A DNA stretch of 64,000 nt from Ruminococcus sp. (GTDB taxonomy: Bacteria; Bacillota; Clostridia; Oscillospirales; Acutalibacteraceae): assembly GCA_022768065.1 (NCBI GenBank), contig JALELS010000020.1, positions 185,109 through 249,108 on the forward strand, given 5' to 3'. Below are positions 44,986-51,860 of the stretch, in pieces. Position numbers and translations under genes: made by a program. Under the pieces are notes generated by a model. It did no database searches. It was not told where the DNA came from and saw nothing but the letters and a program-made list of their open reading frames with translations. Each line of letters starts with the position of its first letter. Within the stretch, counting starts at the first letter, position 1.

Positions 44986-44998
44986 TTCACGCGCCTCC

Positions 44999-45688
44999 TC
45001 ATTCGTACATATTCACGTGCGGACCCGACACCTTTTCGCAGTACACCATAAAGCGGTACGGCGTGAGCGACAGAGTGTTGTTGGGGTAGCAGGTATATAA
45101 TATCAGCGTCTCCTTATCACCGTTGAGCGCGGCGCGGTAAGAGCTGTCTGTGTCTACGTTTATTACATTTGTGAGATAGACGCGGTAAACAAAGTTACCG
45201 TAGGTGGTGCTCAAATTTACGAGCGCACCCGTCTGCACGTTTTGAAGCGTGTGAAAATAAGTATTGTTATGGGCGCCTATAAGTATGCCTCTGCCGCAGC
45301 CCGGGATATGGCTGTAAAACGACATACAAGCGCCTTTTTTAAGCAACGAAGTATCGTCGCCGAAAATGACATCCGTATCAATATCGGTTCCCTCTACGGT
45401 TATATGGCCGAAATGGTCGCCGTAAGACGGAAATGTTATATCGCCCGATGTGAGATAGCCGTTATCCACACCGCTGCCACCATTAAATGCGCTGTTCTCC
45501 CCGGGTTCGACAATGGTGTTGACGTTTGCATTTGAAAATGCAAGCTCGTAAATCGAGACAAGGGGGCTGAGTATTGGAGTGAGGCAAATGAAGAACAGCA
45601 AATAGCCTACAAGCAAAAAAACTATCGGAAGAATTATAAAACTCTTCCGATAGCTCTTCTTACTCCGATTAGTACCGGAATCAGTCAT
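44999..45688 (-). CDS. Sortase (class D-like)
   Basis: Membrane transpeptidase of 229 residues: one N-terminal helix (about 17-37), then a sortase beta-barrel with the catalytic triad His140 (GAHNNTYF), Cys200 (LILYTCYP) and Arg212 (LTPYRFMVY). The TLxTC-like YTC motif and length point to class D/E-type enzymes. It overlaps the preceding gene, whose product ends in a sorting-signal-like tail, by 8 bases, so that protein is the likely dedicated substrate. Confidence 0.92.
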   Translation of the reverse strand: MTDSGTNRSKKSYRKSFIILPIVFLLVGYLLFFICLTPILSPLVSIYELAFSNANVNTIVEPGENSAFNGGSGVDNGYLTSGDITFPSYGDHFGHITVEGTDIDTDVIFGDDTSLLKKGACMSFYSHIPGCGRGILIGAHNNTYFHTLQNVQTGALVNLSTTYGNFVYRVYLTNVINVDTDSSYRAALNGDKETLILYTCYPNNTLSLTPYRFMVYCEKVSGPHVNMYE

Positions 45689-46286
45689 CTGAATCTTTAC
45701 GGAACTTCTTTACCGCTACGCCTGCAGCTGAAAGAACAGCTACCGCAGCAAGACCGCAGAATGCAGCTGAAGTGAAGTCAGCGCCGGTCTTAGCGATAGT
45801 GCCGCCCTGACCGCCCTTGCTGTAAGTAACAGCCGGATGGAGCTTAGCAACTACCTTACCCTCTGAATCGAGGATGGTGAGAAGACCGTGATCAGCATCG
45901 GTAAGCGAACCCGAAGCGGTTACGCTGTAACCTACAACGCCGAGAGCTTTGTTAGCATAAGCGAGAAGGGTGTTAGTAGCTTTCTTCTCGGTGATGTCCG
46001 AAAGCTTTACGAGGTTGTTAGCTTTGCAGTATTCAAGAGCTTCGTCGAGAATGCCCTTGATCTGGTTGTACTGATCTTCAGTGAGATCAACGTTAGAGAA
46101 AATGTTCTCAAGAGCAGTGATATACTCATCGGGAACACTGATTGTAGTGCCGTCAACAACATATGCAGTCTTAACATATGTGATGAGTTTTTCCTCATAA
46201 GTGTTGATGCCGGTTGCGGCAAAAGCCGGAACTGCCATGCAAATGAGAAGGGCCGCTACAACCAAGAGGCTAGCCATTTTCTTCAT
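45681..46286 (-). CDS. Secreted surface protein with IAKTG sorting signal
   Basis: Protein of 201 residues with a signal peptide (charged MKK, hydrophobic core, probable cleavage after AFA at 23), a helical body with repeated Tyr/Leu heptads, a small C-terminal domain ending near 155, a Gly-rich spacer and a tripartite tail: IAKTG (164-168), a hydrophobic helix and KKFRKDSDD. The pentapeptide differs from LPxTG at two positions. The sortase next door overlaps by 8 bases. GGGAG sits upstream of the ATG. Likely attached to the wall; function unknown. Confidence 0.85.
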   Translation of the reverse strand: MKKMASLLVVAALLICMAVPAFAATGINTYEEKLITYVKTAYVVDGTTISVPDEYITALENIFSNVDLTEDQYNQIKGILDEALEYCKANNLVKLSDITEKKATNTLLAYANKALGVVGYSVTASGSLTDADHGLLTILDSEGKVVAKLHPAVTYSKGGQGGTIAKTGADFTSAAFCGLAAVAVLSAAGVAVKKFRKDSDD

Positions 46287-46406
46287 GTAGGAACTCTCCC
46301 TTTGAAAAAATTTTTCATTACCGGACAGTGATAGCTATAATATCCAGTAAAGAATTATAGTTATTGTAGCATACAAAATATATTTTGTAAACACCTTTTT
46401 AAAAAA

Positions 46407-46439
46407 AGTACCCACCGGGCACAAGGCCGGCGGGTACTT
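46407..46439 (-). terminator. Terminator after gapdh
   Basis: AAGTACCC (46407-46414) pairs with GGGTACTT (46432-46439), with ACCGG/CCGG inside; a T-run follows in the minus direction. Confidence 0.88.
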
Positions 46440-46458
46440 AAAATACTGCGATTTACTA

Positions 46459-47487
46459 TTACAGCTCAGCGAAATACTTAATGGTTCTTACCATCTGGCT
46501 GGTGTAGCTGTTCTCGTTATCATACCAAGAAACAACCTGTACCTCATAGAGGTCGTCAGCGATGTGAGAAACCATGGTCTGAGTTGAATCAAAGAGTGAA
46601 CCGTATCTCATACCGATAACATCGGAAGAAACGATAGGATCTTCGTTGTAGCCGAAGCTCTCGGAAGAAGCAGCCTTCATAGCGGCATTGATGCCCTCTT
46701 TGGTAACGTCTGCACCCTTAACAACAGCGGTAAGGATGGTGGTAGAACCGGTCGGAACCGGAACACGCTGAGCGGAACCGATGAGTTTACCGTTGAGCTC
46801 GGGGATTACAAGACCGATAGCCTTTGCAGCGCCTGTTGAGTTCGGAACGATGTTTGCGGCACCTGCACGTGCACGGCGAAGGTCGCCTTTACGATGCGGA
46901 CCGTCGAGAATCATCTGGTCGCCGGTGTAAGCGTGGATTGTTGACATGATACCGCTCTGAATGGGAGCGTAGTCGTTAAGAGCCTTAGCCATGGGAGCAA
47001 GGCAGTTTGTGGTGCAGGAAGCAGCGGAAATGATCTTGTCCTCTTTGTCAAGAGTCTTTTCGTTAACGCTGTAAACGATAGTCTTAAGATCGTTGCCTGC
47101 CGGAGCGGAAATAACAACTTTCTTAGCGCCTGCGTCAATATGAGCCTGAGCCTTATCCTTAGAAGTATAGAAGCCCGTGCACTCAAGAACTACGTCAACG
47201 CCAATTTCGCCCCAAGGAAGGTCTTTAGCGTCTTTCATAGCATAGATGGTGATCTTTTTGCCGTCTACGGTGATGGAGTCTTCGCCGGCCTCAACGGTGT
47301 GAGCTTTTTCACCGATCTTGCCGCAGTAACCGCCCTGTGCGGTATCATACTTGAGAAGGTGAGCGAGCATTTTGGGATCGGTAAGATCGTTGATAGCAAC
47401 TACCTCATAGCCCTCTGCGCCGAACATCTGTCTGAACGCAAGGCGGCCGATACGACCGAAACCGTTAATAGCAACTTTAACTGACAT
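46459..47487 (-). CDS. gap: Glyceraldehyde-3-phosphate dehydrogenase
   Basis: Glycolytic NAD-dependent enzyme of 342 residues. Rossmann start [16 protein letters not shown], catalytic Cys in [12 protein letters not shown] and the His-containing TIHAYTGDQ, substrate region TGAAKAIG, and [12 protein letters not shown] at the end. GGAGG lies 9 bases before the ATG at 47487; the open frame further upstream is outside the family. Monocistronic, with promoter and terminator. Confidence 0.98.
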   Translation of the reverse strand: MSVKVAINGFGRIGRLAFRQMFGAEGYEVVAINDLTDPKMLAHLLKYDTAQGGYCGKIGEKAHTVEAGEDSITVDGKKITIYAMKDAKDLPWGEIGVDVVLECTGFYTSKDKAQAHIDAGAKKVVISAPAGNDLKTIVYSVNEKTLDKEDKIISAASCTTNCLAPMAKALNDYAPIQSGIMSTIHAYTGDQMILDGPHRKGDLRRARAGAANIVPNSTGAAKAIGLVIPELNGKLIGSAQRVPVPTGSTTILTAVVKGADVTKEGINAAMKAASSESFGYNEDPIVSSDVIGMRYGSLFDSTQTMVSHIADDLYEVQVVSWYDNENSYTSQMVRTIKYFAEL

Positions 47488-47530
47488 TGGTATTACCTCC
47501 AATAAATTGTTTTTACATCTTTGCTCTATT

Positions 47531-47559
47531 ATTCTATACCGAAACACTCAATTATGCAA
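47531..47559 (-). promoter_or_regulatory. Promoter of gap
   Basis: Minus strand TTGCAT (47554-47559), 17-base spacer, TAGAAT (47531-47536), about 45 bases before the start codon. Confidence 0.7.
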
Positions 47560-47744
47560 GATTTTTCTCTAAAAAACGGGGTTTCTGTGAATGTTTTGTC
47601 AAACTGCATAAAAAGTGTGTCGCAAGAAGTTTGCCATTAGTAAAGAAGTATTCCGTTATTACGCGTTCACGCGAAAAACGGGTATAATTTTTCGCGGCAA
47701 AGCAATACTTATAAAGCAGTATTTTATTGTCTTCGGGGGATAGG

Positions 47745-48482
47745 ATGAAAACTGATTTTTACAGCGAAGTAAAACGCATAAACGAAAGCTTCTCGGGAAA
47801 TGCCGACTTTTTTCTCGCGCGCGAGGAATTCCACACGCTTTTTGCCAGACTTCAGGAAGAGTCGATTGTAAAAAACGACGACAGATATATTTTTGCCCTT
47901 TTTTCGCTGCGTAATTTTTTGAGAAAAGCTTATCTTTCGCCCGACAGGCCGAAAAGGCAAACGCGCATAAACATAGGCGCATTTATAAACGCCCTCACGG
48001 TAAGCTGCTCGTTTTTATTCGGCAGCGACGGCAAAAAAGCGTTTGCGGTATCTCTTCCGACGGACATCTCGGCCGAGACGGACGACGTTCTCTTTTCGGC
48101 TGCCGCAACCGAAATCATCGGGAACTCGCTCCTCTATTCAAAGCGAAGCCACACGCTCGTCAGCGGCGGCATTTCGGGCGATATGCTTTTTATTTCCGCG
48201 GAGAGCTTCGGGGATTTCTCCGCATATGATTTTTGCCGAGAAACAAACAAAGGCAGGGGGCTCTCGTTTTGCCTGGGAGCCGCAAGGGCTTTACACGGAA
48301 CGCTCCTTTTGGGGTGCGGCTCGGGGACTGCAAAGAACTATCAGAAGCTGACGCTCGGCGCAAGCGTAAAAAACATAAAGCGCGAAAACCCCGATTTATT
48401 TCTCGCGGAGACAAAGCGCCTTGTCTCGGAATTTCTTGACGACAATCTTTCCGTGCCGCATATTTTCATGCCGCCCGTATAG
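47745..48482 (+). CDS. Unidentified protein with a GHKL ATPase-like C-terminal half
   Basis: Protein of 245 residues; ATG at 47745 after GGGGGATAGG. The C-terminal half looks like a histidine-kinase-type ATPase fold: an N-box-like AATEIIGNSLLYS (Glu123, Asn127) and a later GRGLSFCLGAARALHG that resembles a G2 box. No H-box, no membrane helix, no receiver nearby. The D-x-G G1 box is not obvious, so ATP binding is unproven. It may be a degenerate anti-sigma or sensor module. Convergent with the YabE-like gene. Confidence 0.65.
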   Translation: MKTDFYSEVKRINESFSGNADFFLAREEFHTLFARLQEESIVKNDDRYIFALFSLRNFLRKAYLSPDRPKRQTRINIGAFINALTVSCSFLFGSDGKKAFAVSLPTDISAETDDVLFSAAATEIIGNSLLYSKRSHTLVSGGISGDMLFISAESFGDFSAYDFCRETNKGRGLSFCLGAARALHGTLLLGCGSGTAKNYQKLTLGASVKNIKRENPDLFLAETKRLVSEFLDDNLSVPHIFMPPV

Positions 48483-48491
48483 ACAAAAACA

Positions 48492-48521
48492 GAGCTGTAA
48501 AAACTCGCGTTTTTACAGCTC
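48492..48521. terminator. Bidirectional terminator
   Basis: GAGCTGTAAAAA (48492-48503) pairs perfectly with TTTTTACAGCTC (48510-48521), serving the GHKL-like and YabE-like genes. Confidence 0.85.
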
Positions 48522-48543
48522 GTAAGTCACAAGTATTCGGGGA

Positions 48544-49797
48544 TTATAAAACGTAGATTATTACGTCTCTTGCGCCCCACTGCTTACATTCGGACTCTGT
48601 GTTCATAAACAGGTCCACAGTGAATTTACCCTTGTGGATAAATCCGCCTGTGTCGGCAGCTATTGCATATCCGTAAACAATACCGTCGGTGGAGACTATC
48701 CAAAGCTCGCTGCCGTAGGGTATCTGCTTGGGATTTACGGCAACGTAACCTGCCTTAACGGTTCTGCCCGTAGAGGTTTTTGCCGTGGGTGACGCGGTAT
48801 AGGCGGACGCCTTACCGGTGATTATTTTCGAATAGTTCGTCGGAGCGCCGTTCTCGACAGTCACATTTGACGGAACGGAAAGCTCGGATATGGGCGAACC
48901 GTTATTTTTGAGATTTCTTACCACTACCGGGCGCTGCTTTGTGCCCACGGTGGTTATCTGCGGAACCGTCTGCTCAAGAACCACGGTAGAAACCGCCTCG
49001 CTCGACGCATATTTGCCGTCCACGGTCTTGTCGCAGTACGTTACCTTTTTGGAGCCGTTTACACCCTTTTGTGAAATAACCTGCTGATCGGTGTAAAGCT
49101 CCGCGCTCTTTTCTGTTTTCTTTGTAAATTCAACCGTTTCGGTTACAGTTCTGTAAGAATACGAAACCCTGTAAACGGTTATTGCCGTGCCCTCGCAGAC
49201 CTCACTGTCGAGCTCGGGCGATACCTCATCGTCATCGCCGAGCGTTACGCCTACTCTGTTGAGAGCGTCGCGCACGGTGCCCTCGCCCATGGTGAACGAG
49301 CTTGTGTTGCCGTCCGCGGTGACGGACACGTCATAGGAATTTGTCACTCTGACGTCCATACCGTCCTTGAGTATGGTGTCGAGAGGATAGGTGATGAGCT
49401 GACCGTCCGAAAGGGTTACGTCAAGCTCCTCCAAAAGATCCTGTACGGTGCCGGCAAATACGGTGTATATCGTGTTACCGTCTATATCGGTGAAGCTGAC
49501 TGTTGCCGAGCGGTAAATCCTCAGGGCGCTGTCTTCACCTGCCGTAAATCCGGTGGAATCGAGTTTGTCTCTGTCGTCAAGCTTAACGCCCGCCTGCGAC
49601 ACTATGGTCTTGGGGTCGCTCTTTGACGTGAGGACTCTCGTTATTTCGTTGCCGTCATATATGTCAACATAAAACGACGGCGAGGCTGCAAAAGCGGTTA
49701 CGGCGCACATAATTGCAAGCGCTACTATAAGTGCCGTGACTTTTGTAAAAGCCTTGTGGCTCGCTTTTACATAGCCTTTAATTTCTGTTATCATCAT
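48544..49797 (-). CDS. YabE-like cell-wall protein with G5 and 3D domains
   Basis: Secreted or membrane-anchored wall enzyme of 417 residues: N-terminal hydrophobic segment (about 18-37), three ubiquitin-like DUF348 domains (about 43-200), a G5 domain (about 210-285), and a C-terminal 3D domain (about 325-417) with the Asp triad seen in AADTGGF and KFTVDLF. The 3D domain is a double-psi barrel related to lytic transglycosylase MltA. Relatives (YabE, Rpf-like) remodel peptidoglycan in growth or germination. It has a perfect promoter and a 146-base folded leader, suggesting RNA-level control. Confidence 0.92.
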   Translation of the reverse strand: MMITEIKGYVKASHKAFTKVTALIVALAIMCAVTAFAASPSFYVDIYDGNEITRVLTSKSDPKTIVSQAGVKLDDRDKLDSTGFTAGEDSALRIYRSATVSFTDIDGNTIYTVFAGTVQDLLEELDVTLSDGQLITYPLDTILKDGMDVRVTNSYDVSVTADGNTSSFTMGEGTVRDALNRVGVTLGDDDEVSPELDSEVCEGTAITVYRVSYSYRTVTETVEFTKKTEKSAELYTDQQVISQKGVNGSKKVTYCDKTVDGKYASSEAVSTVVLEQTVPQITTVGTKQRPVVVRNLKNNGSPISELSVPSNVTVENGAPTNYSKIITGKASAYTASPTAKTSTGRTVKAGYVAVNPKQIPYGSELWIVSTDGIVYGYAIAADTGGFIHKGKFTVDLFMNTESECKQWGARDVIIYVL

Positions 49798-49943
49798 TCT
49801 GCTCCTTTAACTCATACCTGCCGTTCCCGTAAAAATCGGAAACGCGGCTGCCGGACGCCTGTAATTTTGTTTCGCGTTGCGTTCGCGAAAGTTTTGTTGC
49901 CGTAATTCGATACGGCGGCGTCGCTGTTATTTCGCTTGTGACG
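49798..49943 (-). promoter_or_regulatory. Structured 5' leader of the YabE-like gene
   Basis: The minus-strand RNA can fold into a three-way junction: closing stem GACGCC/GGCGTC (49917-49922 with 49854-49859) enclosing GCCGTA/TACGGC (49911-49916 with 49899-49904) and TTTCGCG/CGCGAAA (49884-49890 with 49870-49876). A fourth stem follows (GCC..GTTTCC/GGGAACGGC, 49820-49848) just before the ribosome site AAAGGAG. No poly-T terminator. It lacks the GGGGGACCC-type core of the c-di-AMP (ydaO) riboswitch that often controls such genes. Candidate new regulatory RNA. Confidence 0.55.
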
Positions 49944-49949
49944 AAAGCC

Positions 49950-49978
49950 ATTATATTTCCAGGTCACATAATTGTCAA
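49950..49978 (-). promoter_or_regulatory. Consensus promoter of the YabE-like gene
   Basis: Minus strand TTGACA (49973-49978), 17-base spacer, TATAAT (49950-49955), a perfect consensus. Confidence 0.9.
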
Positions 49979-50587
49979 ATCTTTTCATTCTCAATTTTTA
50001 TCTATTTTGCACAAACCTAATTGTCATATTATGTCAAATAACCGCGATTACATCTCTTATCGAGAATGATTACTGACAAAAAGATTAAAATATTTGTGAA
50101 AATGTTAAAAATCGTAACAATTTATTACAAAGTTGTAACAATTACATTTGTTTTGGTGCTGTGCGACCTTATTTATCAAGGCTTTCCGCTATTATTATAT
50201 TCCGTAATATTCTAAAAATTCTAAACTATGTTTTTTACCGCTTTTTATACCGTTTTTTACATAAAAAACAGCTCGTAAATATATAAAAATTCCCCACTTT
50301 GGTGCCTGTTTTTACGTCAAAAGTGAGCGGTTTTGTGGGATAAAGTCCCATTTTGGGTACACTTACGGCAGTTTCCGGTACACCGTATTGTCGGGCTCAA
50401 AAGCGGCGGTTTGAAAAGGGGCTTAAAATCGGTCACAGGGCAAACGGTGCAGACGCTTTTCGCCGTATGTTTCACGGTTCTGCTGCGGTGTTTTTATGGT
50501 ATTTTGTGCGTGCTTGTGGTATAATTATTAAATAACGTTTTTTAATGTTGTAACGGCGTATATTTTTGCCTCGGCGGACAAAAAAGA
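49979..50587. other. AT-rich intergenic region without clear genes
   Basis: About 600 bases. An extended -10 TGGTATAAT (50517-50525) points rightward toward the pseudouridine synthase. The part at 50010-50250 is very AT-rich with GTAACAATT-type repeats. Short ORFs at 50333-50535 lack ribosome sites. Confidence 0.4.
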
Positions 50588-50650
50588 GCGTCATTTTCCG
50601 CACGAAAACCGCGGCGAAGAAAAATGACGCAAAGCCGTTTTGAAAAACGG
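50588..50650 (+). repeat. Two inverted repeats in the leader of the pseudouridine synthase gene
   Basis: GCGTCATTTT (50588-50597) pairs perfectly with AAAATGACGC (50621-50630), directly followed by CCGTTTT-GA-AAAACGG (50635-50650). If the promoter at 50517 is real, both fold in the 5' untranslated RNA; they could be terminators or processing elements. Confidence 0.5.
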
Positions 50651-50758
50651 CGCAAAACGGAAAAACACGAAGCGTGGATCCCGAAAAAATTTCGCCGAAG
50701 CGAAGTGCAAAAAAACGCCTATATATAATAGTATACGAAAATCACGGAGAAACACACC

Positions 50759-51769
50759 ATGAAAAGCTTTGAAATAGGTAAAAACGACGAGTCGCAGAGA
50801 CTGGACAAATTCATACATAAAGCGGCGCCGCTTTTGCCGCAATCGCTCTTATATAAGTATATAAGAACAAAGCGCATAAAGCTCAACGGCAAAAGAGCCG
50901 AAATTTCGACAAGGCTCCGCCTCGGCGACAGGGTGGATATGTATATAAACGACGAGTTCTTTGAAAAGAAAGAGACGGTATACGATTTTCTAAAAGCCTC
51001 AAAACATCTCGATATAATTTACGAGGATGAAAATATAATGCTCCTCGACAAAAAAGCGGGTGTTCTCTGTCACCCCGACGACGAAGAGTACGTTGACACG
51101 CTCATAGGCCGCATAAAGCGTTATCTTTACGAAAAGGGTGAATACTCGCCCGACAGCGAAAATTCGTTTGTGCCCTCTCTCGTGAACCGTATCGACCGCA
51201 ACACCGGCGGAATAGTAATCGCCGCAAAAAACGCCGAGTCGCTGCGCATACTCAATCAGAAGATGAAAGACAGAGAGCTGCACAAATTTTACCTGTGCAT
51301 ACTCATAGGAAAACCGAAAAATCAAAGCGGTATTTTAAAGGACTATCTTGTAAAGGACGAAAAGAAAAACACCGTGCATATATATAAAAAGCAGGTGCCG
51401 TCCTCTAAGGAAATCCGCACAAAGTATCGCGTTATAGACACAATAGACGGTCTTTCGCTCACGGAAGTGGAGCTTTTAACCGGCAGGACGCATCAAATAC
51501 GCGCGCATTTCGCCTTTTACGGCACTCCGCTGCTCGGTGACGGCAAATACGGCAGCAACGAGCAAAACCGCAAATACGGCTCTTACAAAAAGCAATTTCT
51601 CTATTCCTACAAGCTCAGCTTTGATTTTACCACCGACGCCGGCATACTCTCTTATCTCGACAAAAAGACATTTGAGGCAGGCGACGTATGGTTCAAAGAG
51701 GAATTTTACAAGGGCGGAATAGTAAGAAAAGAGAGCCATCGCTCTTCACCGAAGCGCGGCGAATCGTGA
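50759..51769 (+). CDS. RluA-family pseudouridine synthase
   Basis: RNA pseudouridine synthase of 336 residues: S4 domain at the N-terminus (QRLDKFIHKAAPLLPQSLLYKYI...), catalytic domain with VNRIDRNTGGIVIAAK containing the essential Asp, and ELLTGRTHQIRAHFAF. Closest to the RluC/RluD group that modifies 23S rRNA, but the exact site cannot be read. CACGGAGAAACACACC precedes the ATG. Ninety-one bases before the acyl-activating fusion gene. Confidence 0.93.
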   Translation: MKSFEIGKNDESQRLDKFIHKAAPLLPQSLLYKYIRTKRIKLNGKRAEISTRLRLGDRVDMYINDEFFEKKETVYDFLKASKHLDIIYEDENIMLLDKKAGVLCHPDDEEYVDTLIGRIKRYLYEKGEYSPDSENSFVPSLVNRIDRNTGGIVIAAKNAESLRILNQKMKDRELHKFYLCILIGKPKNQSGILKDYLVKDEKKNTVHIYKKQVPSSKEIRTKYRVIDTIDGLSLTEVELLTGRTHQIRAHFAFYGTPLLGDGKYGSNEQNRKYGSYKKQFLYSYKLSFDFTTDAGILSYLDKKTFEAGDVWFKEEFYKGGIVRKESHRSSPKRGES

Positions 51770-51860
51770 CTCATTGACATATCACCGCCGAAATGTTAAA
51801 ATATTACATAATTTCAGCGCATTAAAGTATAAATTTATCACATTTGTGTCGGAGGCAGAA

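Noticed and set aside
49798..49943. c-di-AMP (ydaO/yuaA) riboswitch before the YabE-like gene
   Set aside because: The GGGGGACCC-type core and the second junction are missing; the folded leader is reported as unidentified instead.
50333..50535. Two short overlapping ORFs before the pseudouridine synthase gene
   Set aside because: No ribosome sites; they end at the extended -10 element.
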